Shown here: positions 16,981 through 24,636 of the stretch, piece by piece
Position numbering within the stretch: position 1 is the first letter of the stretch
How the letters are laid out: every line of letters starts with the position of its first letter
From: Streptococcus sp. 1643
GTDB taxonomy: Bacteria > Bacillota > Bacilli > Lactobacillales > Streptococcaceae
Length of the DNA: 64,000 nucleotides
Direction of reading: 5' to 3'
Assembly (NCBI RefSeq): GCF_006228325.1
Contig: NZ_CP040231.1
Span: forward strand, 259,001-323,000
Position numbers and translations under genes: made by a program
Notes under the pieces: model-generated
Told to the model about the DNA's origin: nothing
What the model saw: the letters and a program-made list of their open reading frames with translations, nothing else
Database searches by the model: none

Positions 16981-17643
16981 ATGACAAATGATGAATATTT
17001 CAATGAAATAGAGACATATTTTAATAAATTTAGAGAATATCGCGAAGAATCAAGGTCAATAGCTGCAGGTATTATTGGTGAAAACTTTACTGAAGATGAT
17101 TTATTTTTTATTTCTGCACTTAACAGACGAGTTCAATTTATTGATGGGATAATGAACTTATTAAGAACAAGAAATCTTACTTGTACAGGAATTATAGTAC
17201 GAACACAACTTGATAACCTTATGAGAGTCTTTGCAGCTTTTATATCCGAGGACAGAAGATCATTTATTAAAGAGACATTAAGTGGTACACCTATTAGGAA
17301 TATGAAAGATAATCAAAATGAAAAGATGACTGATGCCAATCTTAAGAAAAGGATGTCGAAGTATTATCCTGAGATTGAAGAAATTTACAATAAATCATCT
17401 GGTTATGTTCATTTGTCTGAAGTCGCATTTCATGAAGTCTTTTGGACCGAACGTTTTGAAAAAGAAGACAAAATTAAATTTTCAGTTGGATTACCCCCAA
17501 GAGAAAAACTAAATCCTATTTTAATTGAGTGTGCTGAAGTATTCTGTCACTTTACAGAGATTGAATATGATTTTTACCAAAAAATCATTGATTCAAAAAA
17601 AGTTTTTGATAATAAACAAAAAGATATTTTTGAATTAATGTGA
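16981..17643 (+). CDS. Helical protein of unknown function, 220 aa
   Basis: An AGGAGG site precedes the ATG by 7 nt, and the gene follows the kinase gene by 16 nt. The protein is mostly alpha-helical and charged, with an RTQLDNLMRVFAAF segment near residue 75 and SSGYVHLSEVAFHE near 140. The spaced Arg, Asp and His recall helical proteins such as DUF5677, which occur in defence islands, but I cannot assign it. There is no signal peptide or membrane segment. Tight spacing implies that it works with the kinase. Confidence 0.6.
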   Translation: MTNDEYFNEIETYFNKFREYREESRSIAAGIIGENFTEDDLFFISALNRRVQFIDGIMNLLRTRNLTCTGIIVRTQLDNLMRVFAAFISEDRRSFIKETLSGTPIRNMKDNQNEKMTDANLKKRMSKYYPEIEEIYNKSSGYVHLSEVAFHEVFWTERFEKEDKIKFSVGLPPREKLNPILIECAEVFCHFTEIEYDFYQKIIDSKKVFDNKQKDIFELM

Positions 17644-17704
17644 GCTATATTAAACTATCAATAATTACGAAGATAAAAAATAAATAATAGAGGGGAAATG
17701 AATT

Positions 17705-18394
17705 ATGACAACAAATAGTATTAACTCAGATATCACATTGATATCGATTGCTCATAACCAATATGGTGATGAGTTGAACATTGATGATTGGAATTGTGAG
17801 TTTAAAAATTGGAAAATGCTACCAATTAAAGATGGTAAATATTATAATTTTTTGAAGAAAGTAGAAATAGATTGTAGAGTGACCCAAGAACCTATATATC
17901 GGGAAAACCCAATAATGTGGAAGGTTATACTTAGAAAAAAACCAAACGCTAACTATTTCGTTTCTAGCCTAAATATTGTAAATCATAATATTACTGGAAG
18001 TAATAATGCTGAAATAAATTCTACTTCAGAAGAGAGCATTAAGGACAAAGGGCATTTTATTGCCGATTCATTTGATAAATTTCTACTTACAGAGAATGAA
18101 CTTAAGGAAAATGGATTCAAAGTTCAACAATTTTTTGGTCTAGGGAATAAAAGCAACGTCTCACCTCAAGATTATAGAGCAAATAGAAATTCTAAAGCAT
18201 ATACTGGACAATTGAAATTTGAACAAAAAATCTTAAATTTCTTAAACAAAAGTACTAATATGGATGATGAAATATACTATGAAATAGAAGAAATCAAGTT
18301 TAATCAAAAAGTATTCGGTCGGAGAATATTCATAAAATGGCCATCTGGAAATCCAGATTTTACTCATGTTTTTATTCCAGAATGCCGTAAATAG
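17705..18394 (+). CDS. Cytoplasmic NucA/EndA-type (beta-beta-alpha metal) nuclease
   Basis: This 229 aa protein carries the hallmark of the DNA/RNA non-specific endonuclease family. The catalytic motif is DKGH (H117, family DRGH), followed by N151 and N160, exactly 9 residues apart as in pneumococcal EndA, then YTGQLKFE with E173 matching the metal-proximal Glu region. EndA is membrane-anchored, but this protein has no signal peptide or membrane helix, so it would act inside the cell on DNA or RNA. Such an activity must be controlled, plausibly by the kinase or FRG neighbours. The start follows GAGGGGAAATGAATT. The residue mapping is by eye but consistent along the active site. Confidence 0.7.
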   Translation: MTTNSINSDITLISIAHNQYGDELNIDDWNCEFKNWKMLPIKDGKYYNFLKKVEIDCRVTQEPIYRENPIMWKVILRKKPNANYFVSSLNIVNHNITGSNNAEINSTSEESIKDKGHFIADSFDKFLLTENELKENGFKVQQFFGLGNKSNVSPQDYRANRNSKAYTGQLKFEQKILNFLNKSTNMDDEIYYEIEEIKFNQKVFGRRIFIKWPSGNPDFTHVFIPECRK

Positions 18395-18496
18395 ATGTTA
18401 TTATTAAACATATCAATAAAAAAAGCAATTTTACAACTTTGTGTTTGGATATATTAAAAAGCTAATACTATTTTGATAATTGAGAGGAATTAAACG

Positions 18497-19354
18497 ATGG
18501 GATATACAAAGGAAATAGATAGTTTAAAAGATTACATAGATTTTATTGGAGAATATAGTTCGGAATCTAATACGGAACTCTGGTATAGAGGGCATAGAGA
18601 TGACTCTTGGGCTTTAAGACCTAATATTTTTAGAGATCAAATTTTAGATATGCCTGCTGATAATAAGGTTCACCCAATTAAGTATAAAAATTTTATAAAT
18701 TTTAAAGATGAGATTATAGAATTTAGAAATCAATTTAAATATAAAAAAAATTATAACTCTGATTTCAATTTATTCCATTATACATTTATTGGTCAACATT
18801 ATGGATTAAAAACACCTGCACTAGACTGGTCTACAGATCCTCTTGTAGCTTTATATTTTGCTTTAGATAACTATGAATATATTGAAGATGGCCCATTTCC
18901 AGTCATATATGTTTTACATCCTAATAATTTAAATGAATATTCAAAGTTGGTCCATTCGAATGAGGGTGTTGACCGTAATATTACTAAACCTCTAATTGTT
19001 GAGGAACTAAATGATGAGTGTTTCATGGAGTGGTTTAAGGATTTAAATAATACACCCTTCGATTTTTGCCCACTTGCAGTGAGAAGTAATCTGGATTTGC
19101 AGTGTCATAGAATTTCTAGACAATCTGGTGTCTTTACGCTTCATGAAGCTAGGCACTTAAAATCTCCCGATTGGTTTGCTAGAATTCCGGATTTTGGTAT
19201 AGCACTTAAAATCAATCCCCAAAAAGCTGTAGAAATAAGAAAACATCTAAATTCATTAAACATTAATGAAGCTACAATTTATGGAACTGGAGTTGATAGT
19301 AAAGAGTTATCACAGATAGCAAAAGAAATTGCCAATAAAACTGAAAAAATATAG
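18497..19354 (+). CDS. FRG-domain protein
   Basis: This 285 aa protein matches the FRG domain (named after its Phe-Arg-Gly motif): LWYRGH (28-33), GQHYGLKTPALDWS (99-112) and DPLVALYFALD (114-124), followed by a C-terminal alpha/beta part. FRG proteins are widespread near phage-defence genes and look related to ADP-ribosyltransferase-like folds; their activity is not settled. A GAGAGGAAT site precedes the ATG. The 102-nt gap before it is the largest in the operon, so it could have an extra weak promoter. A strong terminator follows at 19441. Confidence 0.8.
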   Translation: MGYTKEIDSLKDYIDFIGEYSSESNTELWYRGHRDDSWALRPNIFRDQILDMPADNKVHPIKYKNFINFKDEIIEFRNQFKYKKNYNSDFNLFHYTFIGQHYGLKTPALDWSTDPLVALYFALDNYEYIEDGPFPVIYVLHPNNLNEYSKLVHSNEGVDRNITKPLIVEELNDECFMEWFKDLNNTPFDFCPLAVRSNLDLQCHRISRQSGVFTLHEARHLKSPDWFARIPDFGIALKINPQKAVEIRKHLNSLNINEATIYGTGVDSKELSQIAKEIANKTEKI

Positions 19355-19440
19355 GTTGGTTTTAACATTTAAACAAAAATTCTAACAATTTTTTATAAGA
19401 AATTATCTAAATAATAGATTGAATAAATTTTATGATATAG

Positions 19441-19472
19441 AAAACGCTCTAGACAATATGACTAGAGCGTTT
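19441..19472 (+). terminator. Terminator of the putative defence operon
   Basis: A perfect 12-bp stem AAAACGCTCTAG / CTAGAGCGTTTT with a short loop closes the operon, with T-rich 3' sequence. It probably works in both directions. Confidence 0.85.
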
Positions 19473-19507
19473 TCTATATATCCGAACATCTAATTTATTT
19501 CACAAAA

Positions 19508-19529
19508 AATGTAGTCAAAAATGTAGTCA
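19508..19529. repeat. Integrase arm-type direct repeats, right end of element B
   Basis: Two copies of AATGTAGTCA with an 11-bp period match the pair at 5293-5314 beside the integrase, differing only in the linker. Confidence 0.7.
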
Positions 19530-19643
19530 TTCGGTTGATTTTTATTGCAATACATTGAATTTTGAAAATTCAAGAATCACGTTAAATCAAGGTTTTTTCG
19601 TTTCTACTGAAACGTAATGACCCACTATTTAACTTCTGTAAAA
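19530..19643. repeat. Right-end segment shared by elements A and B
   Basis: This stretch lines up, in the same order, with about 5112-5225. Shared blocks include TTGATTT, AATCAC-TTAAATCAA, TACTGAAAC and CTGTAAA. It marks the right end of both elements and may include attachment or accessory-factor sites. Identity is partial, so the exact core is not defined. Confidence 0.55.
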
Positions 19644-19646
19644 ACC

Positions 19647-19713
19647 AAATAAGGTAAACTTTTGATATTCTGGTTCGATTTTATCTTATTTTTAATGAAA
19701 GTTTACCTTATTT
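19647..19713. repeat. Perfect 16-bp inverted repeat near the right boundary
   Basis: AAATAAGGTAAACTTT (19647-19662) recurs inverted at 19698-19713 with 35 bp between. There is no T run of terminator type. It could be a protein-binding site or the end of a small element; its role is unknown. Confidence 0.6.
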
Positions 19714-19816
19714 AAATGAAAGTGATTGAACTTAATTAAAATTTGAATTTTTAGAAACTTATGAAAACGTTGATTTTAAAGCATTTTGAAATTGGATAAA
19801 ATAAGTGGTGCCCCAA

Positions 19817-19864
19817 CCAGGTCTTAAGAAAGCTCGTAAAGCGTCACAATTTAGTAAACGTTAA
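19817..19864 (+). pseudogene. rpsI: rpsI 3'-end remnant marking the right attachment site
   Basis: Fifteen codons plus stop read PGLKKARKASQFSKR, the exact C-terminus of streptococcal ribosomal protein S9. Upstream of codon PGL the sequence is unrelated to rpsI. This is what remains when an element integrates in the last codons of rpsI: the element brings a replacement end that restores the gene at the left boundary (outside this window), and the original end is left here. The 3' end of rpsI is a known insertion site for streptococcal integrative elements. Confidence 0.88.
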
Positions 19865-19890
19865 TTCGAGAGAATTACTATACTTACAGA

Positions 19891-19916
19891 GAGCACCTTT
19901 CGGGGTGTTCTTTTTT
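19891..19916 (+). terminator. Native rpsI terminator
   Basis: The stem GAGCACC / GGGGTGTTC with six T lies 27 nt after the rpsI remnant stop, as expected for the original end of the rplM-rpsI operon. Confidence 0.8.
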
Positions 19917-19998
19917 ATATTTTCATACTAAATTGATGCAATCTGACAAAGTCAGTTGCCTCAGAACGTTAATCAATACGGTACTATCAACGTTTCGA

Positions 19999-20031
19999 AA
20001 CACTTCATGGTTCACACCATGGGGTGTTTTT
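19999..20031 (+). terminator. Second terminator downstream of the rpsI remnant
   Basis: The stem AACACTTCATGG pairs fully, with two G-T pairs, with CCATGGGGTGTT, followed by five T. No gene ends directly upstream. Confidence 0.65.
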
Positions 20032-20201
20032 GCTTCTCTCATCTTCTCACGGTATCTCTCATGTGGTATAATGAGACAAGGATTGTTCCTCGTTTTAGAC
20101 GAGTTTATGGAATTTAGGATAAGTTAGCAGGTGAGATGAGTATTTCTGTCAGTCTCCTATCTACCTGTTAACAACTGTCAAAAGTAAAAGGAGATTGTAG
20201 A

Positions 20202-21167
20202 TTGGTTTTATTAGTATTAGGGATTTTGGTTTTGCTCATTCTAATCTTAAAAAGGAAACAGAAAACTGCTAAAAAATCTGAAGGAAATGCCAAGAAAAGA
20301 AATTGGCTATTAATAGGTTGCTTATCCATAGTGATCCCAATGGTAATCTTCACAGTGTTCAGTCCGATTTTTTCTCTAATGGATATGTGGGGGCTGTTTG
20401 CCCATGCAAGTCGAACTGAGATTGAGCAAGCTGTGCATCGTTCTTATCAAGATTACGGTCTTACAGGACAGTTTGAGTTAGAAAAATACGAGAAAAACTA
20501 TACAAGTGTGGGAGGATTTATAATCCATGGTACCTATAGTGAAAATATAGCTGGAAAAACCTATCAGGTTAAAACTCGATTTAAATACTATACTCGCTTT
20601 TCAAAAAGTGAAACATATGGAAAGACAGATGCAGAGGTTGATTACAAAAATGGTAAAAAAATTTATGATGTTTTCCCAGAATTAGCCTATTTAGGAATTG
20701 AGGTTAGTCCAGGCACCAGCGAGTTTTTAAAAACACTGGACAGTTCAATCAAAGATCCTAAACTTCCTGATTTGAAGTATCAAGGTATTGATTTTGAATT
20801 TAATAACCAATCTGATAATATCTATCTTTATAATGAAATATTAGAGGAAAATCAAAGCAAGGGCCAAGCTCTGCAAGGAATGTATCCAATGGATGCTCAA
20901 TATCTGTTCCAAAAAGAGATTTTTATACCAACATTTGAATTTCAGTATTTCGTTCCAAAAGAAAAAAGAGATCTCTTGTATGATGACTATCTAAAAGAGC
21001 TTGAAGCGCTCATGAAGGAATTTTTTGCCAACCAACCCCTACCACGCGGTCTTTATGCTGTCAAAATTGCTAAATATAAAGAGGATAAACTTGTCAGTGA
21101 TAGTGGTGTATACTATGTGAGGATTGAAAATCGTCAAGTTGTAAAGCTGTTGCAAAAATTAGAGTAG
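20202..21167 (+). CDS. Membrane-anchored protein of unknown function, 321 aa
   Basis: The start is TTG (20202-20204) with AAAAGGAG 8 nt upstream. Two hydrophobic segments (about residues 2-17 and 32-58) frame a short basic loop; the remaining 260 residues are probably outside the cell and look beta-rich with many Tyr, Lys and Asp. I recognise no family. It is a single gene with an extended -10 promoter, directly next to the element boundary, and belongs to the chromosome side by composition. Confidence 0.65.
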   Translation: MVLLVLGILVLLILILKRKQKTAKKSEGNAKKRNWLLIGCLSIVIPMVIFTVFSPIFSLMDMWGLFAHASRTEIEQAVHRSYQDYGLTGQFELEKYEKNYTSVGGFIIHGTYSENIAGKTYQVKTRFKYYTRFSKSETYGKTDAEVDYKNGKKIYDVFPELAYLGIEVSPGTSEFLKTLDSSIKDPKLPDLKYQGIDFEFNNQSDNIYLYNEILEENQSKGQALQGMYPMDAQYLFQKEIFIPTFEFQYFVPKEKRDLLYDDYLKELEALMKEFFANQPLPRGLYAVKIAKYKEDKLVSDSGVYYVRIENRQVVKLLQKLE

Positions 21168-21236
21168 GAGTTGTTAGGGCTAGGTAAGTTTTTTGTTCAG
21201 AATCTCCAGGTGCAGTTGTTAAAATTTGATTTTCCC

Positions 21237-21260
21237 AGTGGACAATCGTCCACTTTTTTT
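21237..21260 (+). terminator. Terminator after the 321 aa membrane protein
   Basis: The stem AGTGGAC / GTCCACT with a 4-nt loop is followed by seven to eight T. Confidence 0.8.
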
Positions 21261-21283
21261 ATATAATAAAACTAAACCGAATT

Positions 21284-21312
21284 GGTTGAGTTTTAGAGGT
21301 GTAAGCTCAACC
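21284..21312. promoter_or_regulatory. Inverted repeat before hdiR-like gene
   Basis: GGTTGAG (21284-21290) and CTCAACC (21306-21312) form an inverted repeat in the spacer before the SOS regulator gene, after the TATAATAAAAC stretch. It may be an operator for HdiR or a leader hairpin. Confidence 0.4.
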
Positions 21313-21371
21313 GTCGATTTGTTTTTCTAAGAGAGATATTCTCAATAAAACATCACACTAGGGGGTGAATC

Positions 21372-22058
21372 ATGTACCAACCAGAAAAACTCAAGGCTCG
21401 GAGAAAAGAGTTAAAATTGACACAGAAGGAAATTGCAGAGGAATTAGGGATTAGTTTTCAGGCTTACTCGGCTTGGGAACGTGGAATTAAGGAACCATCC
21501 AAGGAGAAGGTTGCCCAGCTAGAGAACATTTTAAAAGTAGAAAAAGGGTATTTTACTCAGATTGAGATTGTTCGTCTCTACAATAGCCTCTCCAAGCAAG
21601 AGAAGGACAAGGTTGTGCTCTATGCTCGCAATCTGGCTCAAGAAGAACAAACTCAGAAGGTGGCGACCATGCCAGAGCGCCTCTACGAGTACCGTGTCTA
21701 TGAACGTATGTCAGCAGGGATCGGGGCTTCGGTCTACGATGATCAGAATTTTGATACGGTCTACTTTAACGAGGAGTTGGCCCATGATTTTGCGTCCTGG
21801 GTAGCTGGGGACTCTATGGAACCAAAATATCAAAATGGTTCAGTGGCTCTGATTCGGGAGACAGGATTTGACTATGATGGGGCAGTTTATGCAGTGGTCT
21901 GTAACAACCAGACCTATATTAAGCGGGTCTATCGGGAGGAAGATGGCCTGCGTCTGGTCTCTATCAATCCCAAATATAAGGATATTTTCATTTCCTATGA
22001 GGAAGATCCTCGGATTGTGGGGATTATCGTTGGGAACTTTGTGCCGATGGAGGGCTAG
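21372..22058 (+). CDS. HdiR/LexA-like SOS regulator with S24 self-cleavage domain
   Basis: This 228 aa protein joins an XRE helix-turn-helix (residues 6-55, LTQKEIAEELGISFQAYSAWERG) to a LexA/UmuD-type S24 peptidase domain. The cleavage site A115-G116 (SAGIG), catalytic S148 (GDSMEP) and K184 (YIKRV) are all present. In Lactococcus the equivalent HdiR is cut after DNA damage with RecA and releases SOS-type genes. Here it lies 3 nt before umuC, so it probably both represses and is co-expressed with the polymerase. Streptococci lack classical LexA, which makes this a plausible SOS switch. Confidence 0.85.
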   Translation: MYQPEKLKARRKELKLTQKEIAEELGISFQAYSAWERGIKEPSKEKVAQLENILKVEKGYFTQIEIVRLYNSLSKQEKDKVVLYARNLAQEEQTQKVATMPERLYEYRVYERMSAGIGASVYDDQNFDTVYFNEELAHDFASWVAGDSMEPKYQNGSVALIRETGFDYDGAVYAVVCNNQTYIKRVYREEDGLRLVSINPKYKDIFISYEEDPRIVGIIVGNFVPMEG

Positions 22059-22061
22059 CCT

Positions 22062-23477
22062 ATGGGCTACTTTGATTATTCCAGAGAGCCCAAAAGTGAC
22101 ATTGCCTTTGTCGATATGAAATCCTTTTATGCCAGTGTCGAGTGTGTGAAAAGGGGCTTGCATCCTCTGAAGACCTCGCTTTGTGTCATGAGTCGCGCGG
22201 ATAATTCTACCGGCCTTATCCTAGCTTCCTCTCCCATGTTTAAGAAGATTTTTGGCAAGTCAAATGTTGGGCGTGCCTATGATCTGCCTTTTGATATCAA
22301 AACGCGCAAATTTTCTTATTACAATGCTCGAAAGCAAGGCTTGCCTACTGACTCAGACTATGTTCGCTACATCGAAGATTGGGCTCAAGTGACTTTGGTT
22401 GTGCCTCCTAGGATGGATGAGTACATCGCAGTCAATATGGAAATCCAGCGAATCTTTCAAAACTATGGCAGTCCAGATGATATTTATCCCTACTCTATTG
22501 ATGAAGGTTTTATCGATCTGACTAGTTCGCTCAACTATTTTATCCCAGACAAGAGTCTCTCTCGCAGAGACAAGCTGGATATGCTTTCTGCTCGTATACA
22601 GAGGGATATTTGGAGGCAGACAGGGATCTACTCTACGGTGGGTATGTCCAATGCCAATCCCTTACTGGCCAAGTTGGCTCTGGATAATGAGGCCAAGCAC
22701 ACTCCGACCATGAGGGCCAACTGGTCTTACCAGGATGTGGAAGAGAAGGTTTGGGCCATTCCCAAGATGACGGACTTTTGGGGGATTGGCAGGCGGATGG
22801 AGAAACGCTTGCATGCTCTGGAGATTTTTTCCATCAGAGAATTGGCCACCAGTAATCCAGACCAGCTACAGAAAGCTCTCGGTCAGGCTGGCCTGCGTTT
22901 GTGGTTTCATGCTAACGGGATTGATGAGAGCAATGTTCACAGGCCCTATAAAGCCAAGTCCAAAGGGTTTGGGAATTCTCAAATCTTGCCGAGAGACTAC
23001 GTAAAGCTACGGGATATCGAAATTATTCTCCGAGAAATGGCGGAGCAGGTGGCTATTAGACTGAGAAGGGCTGGCAAGAAAACAACCCTTGTCTCTATCT
23101 ATGTTGGTTTCTCTAAGCAGGAGGTCAGGTCGTCTATTCACACACAAATGAAGGTCGAACCGACTAATAATACTGCTGTTTTAACAGACCACGTTTTGAA
23201 GCTATTTCATAATAAATACACTTCTGGAGCGGTCAGAAGTGTCGGAGTCAACTATTCAGGATTTGTGGACGAGTCCTTTGGCTTAATCTCCCTCTTTGAT
23301 GATGTTGACAAGTTAGAAAAAGAAGAAAGGCTCCAGACGGCTATTGATGCCATTCGGGAACAATTTGGTTTTACCTCCCTCTTAAAGGCCAATGCACTGG
23401 AAGAAGCCTCTAGGAGTCTTGCCAGAAGCAAGCTGATTGGGGGGCATTCTGCTGGAGGATTAGATGGACTAAAATGA
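22062..23477 (+). CDS. umuC: Y-family translesion DNA polymerase, UmuC type
   Basis: The 471 aa protein begins with the Y-family motif FVDMKSFYASVE (residues 17-28). It has the second catalytic motif YSIDEGFIDL at about 146-155, a helix-hairpin-helix region (FWGIGRRMEKRLHAL) near 240 and a C-terminal little-finger domain. It copies across damaged bases. No separate UmuD is present; the S24 domain of the upstream regulator may substitute. It is the second gene of a damage-response operon; the next gene overlaps its stop by 4 nt. Confidence 0.92.
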   Translation: MGYFDYSREPKSDIAFVDMKSFYASVECVKRGLHPLKTSLCVMSRADNSTGLILASSPMFKKIFGKSNVGRAYDLPFDIKTRKFSYYNARKQGLPTDSDYVRYIEDWAQVTLVVPPRMDEYIAVNMEIQRIFQNYGSPDDIYPYSIDEGFIDLTSSLNYFIPDKSLSRRDKLDMLSARIQRDIWRQTGIYSTVGMSNANPLLAKLALDNEAKHTPTMRANWSYQDVEEKVWAIPKMTDFWGIGRRMEKRLHALEIFSIRELATSNPDQLQKALGQAGLRLWFHANGIDESNVHRPYKAKSKGFGNSQILPRDYVKLRDIEIILREMAEQVAIRLRRAGKKTTLVSIYVGFSKQEVRSSIHTQMKVEPTNNTAVLTDHVLKLFHNKYTSGAVRSVGVNYSGFVDESFGLISLFDDVDKLEKEERLQTAIDAIREQFGFTSLLKANALEEASRSLARSKLIGGHSAGGLDGLK

Positions 23478-23836
23478 TTGATCGTTCTTATTTACCCTTT
23501 CAATCTGCACGTGACTATCAAGATCCAGGGATGCAGAAGTGGATGGGCTTTTTCCTATCAGAGCATACTAGCTCACTCGGTGAAGAAAAAAATCGGGTAG
23601 CTTTCTCGACGAGTTTGAATTCCGTTGAGAAGTTACTCTTGCTTTCGCAGCTGTATATCGGGCAACTGAAGGGATGCTTTATGGTCAAGAAAAAGAAGCA
23701 GAAAACCACTATCGTCGGCGAGGTAAGCGAATTATCACCTCAAACTCTATCTATTAGGACAAGTGAGGGCTACAGGCTGATAGAGGTAGCAGATGTTCTC
23801 GAAATTCGACTGTGGGAGGAGGGAGTGTATGACTAG
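23474..23836 (+). CDS. YolD-like protein, 120 aa
   Basis: The ATGA overlap with umuC indicates coupling. The protein has the YolD-like pattern: N-terminal RSYLPFQSARDYQDPGMQKWMGFFLSEH, then a beta domain ending VADVLEIRLWEEG. YolD-like proteins often accompany UmuC-type polymerases and may act as UmuD-like partners. That role is not proven. Confidence 0.75.
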   Translation: MIDRSYLPFQSARDYQDPGMQKWMGFFLSEHTSSLGEEKNRVAFSTSLNSVEKLLLLSQLYIGQLKGCFMVKKKKQKTTIVGEVSELSPQTLSIRTSEGYRLIEVADVLEIRLWEEGVYD

Positions 23837-24137
23837 AAAAGACTTGTATGAAAACAAACTGCAGATGGATTATTTTTCAGAAGCCTATATTCGTTTTGAA
23901 GAAGATTTTCAAAAATACTCTGCCATGAATGTGCCACTGACTTTCTTGATCGATGATATCCTACGCACCATGGCGATGAATCAGAAGAACTACTTTGTTT
24001 TAAACAAGGAAAATGCCAAGGATGGGCGGGAGCATCGCTTTTATTTTAGGGTAGTGACGGAAAAAGAGTGTCCCAGAAATCGAACCTATGCATACGCTGG
24101 AGTCGAGAATACTGACCAACATCTCTATTTTGCTTGA
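23829..24137 (+). CDS. Small conserved streptococcal protein, 102 aa
   Basis: The ATG at 23829 follows GGAGGAGGGAGTGT and overlaps the YolD-like gene by 8 nt. The acidic, aromatic-rich protein (MDYFSEAYIRFEEDFQKY) lacks known motifs; it may belong to the DUF5960 group, but I am unsure. As the last gene of the hdiR-umuC operon it may be linked to the DNA-damage response. Confidence 0.65.
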   Translation: MTRKDLYENKLQMDYFSEAYIRFEEDFQKYSAMNVPLTFLIDDILRTMAMNQKNYFVLNKENAKDGREHRFYFRVVTEKECPRNRTYAYAGVENTDQHLYFA

Positions 24138-24159
24138 AAGGATACGTTTTAAAAAGAAA

Positions 24160-24636
24160 TTAGAGTATTTTTTGGAGAGACTCTTGGATGGTTTGGGGGT
24201 CTGTTTTGGAAGAGAAGCGCTCAAGGACTTGCCCATCTCGGCCAATGAGAAACTTAGCAAAATTCCATTCGATTCGTTTTCCTAGCGGGCCAGACTTCTG
24301 GTCTTTTAGCCAAACATAAAGAGGATCAGCCTCCTTGCCGTTGACCTTAATCTTGGCAAAGCGAGGGAAAGTTGTCTGATAGTGTAGGCTACAGAAACTA
24401 TTGATTTCCTCTGCGCTGCCAGGTGCTTGTCCCATGAACTGATTGCAAGGGAAATCTAGGATTTCAAAGTCCTTATCTTGATAGCGTTCATAGAGTTCTT
24501 GAAGCCCCTGGTACTGGGGCGTTAAACCACATCCAGTAGCAGTGTTGACAATCAAGAGAACTTTGCCACGATAGCTCTCCAGGGGAGTTGCTTGGTTATT
24601 TTGGTTCAAAACAGAAAAATCATATACACTGGTCAT
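24160..24636 (-). CDS. gpo: Glutathione peroxidase family (thiol peroxidase)
   Basis: This 158 aa protein has the family fold and signatures: catalytic Cys36 in NTATGCGLTPQY, the FPCNQFMGQ motif near residue 78 with a second cysteine, and WNFAKFL near 124. It reduces hydrogen peroxide or lipid peroxides in the cytoplasm, usually using thioredoxin in bacteria. Its start overlaps the stop of the preceding DUF3278-type gene by 4 nt, so it is the last gene of a minus-strand operon driven from about 26.35 kb. Cys in place of selenocysteine is normal in firmicutes. Confidence 0.9.
   Translation of the reverse strand: MTSVYDFSVLNQNNQATPLESYRGKVLLIVNTATGCGLTPQYQGLQELYERYQDKDFEILDFPCNQFMGQAPGSAEEINSFCSLHYQTTFPRFAKIKVNGKEADPLYVWLKDQKSGPLGKRIEWNFAKFLIGRDGQVLERFSSKTDPQTIQESLQKIL

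Larger units (their letters stand above)
19644..20201. other. Element boundary and spacer, no gene
   Basis: Besides the inverted repeat, this stretch holds the rpsI remnant, two terminators and an extended -10 promoter (TGTGGTATAAT, about 20061-20071) for the following gene. No further gene, tRNA or repeat is seen. Confidence 0.5.

Noticed and set aside
19476..19488. 13-mer TATATATCCGAAC shared with the minus strand near 6600-6612
   Set aside because: Short, AT-rich match in two promoter/terminator regions; too weak alone to call an attachment core.
5320..19600. Prophage or phage satellite
   Set aside because: There are integrase, excisionase and Rep genes but no capsid, portal, terminase or lysis genes; the FtsK/HUH Rep pair fits a mobilizable element better.
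19930..20000. Possible tRNA or structured RNA after the rpsI remnant
   Set aside because: Only short stems such as CTGAC/GTCAG; no cloverleaf or conserved tRNA bases were found.
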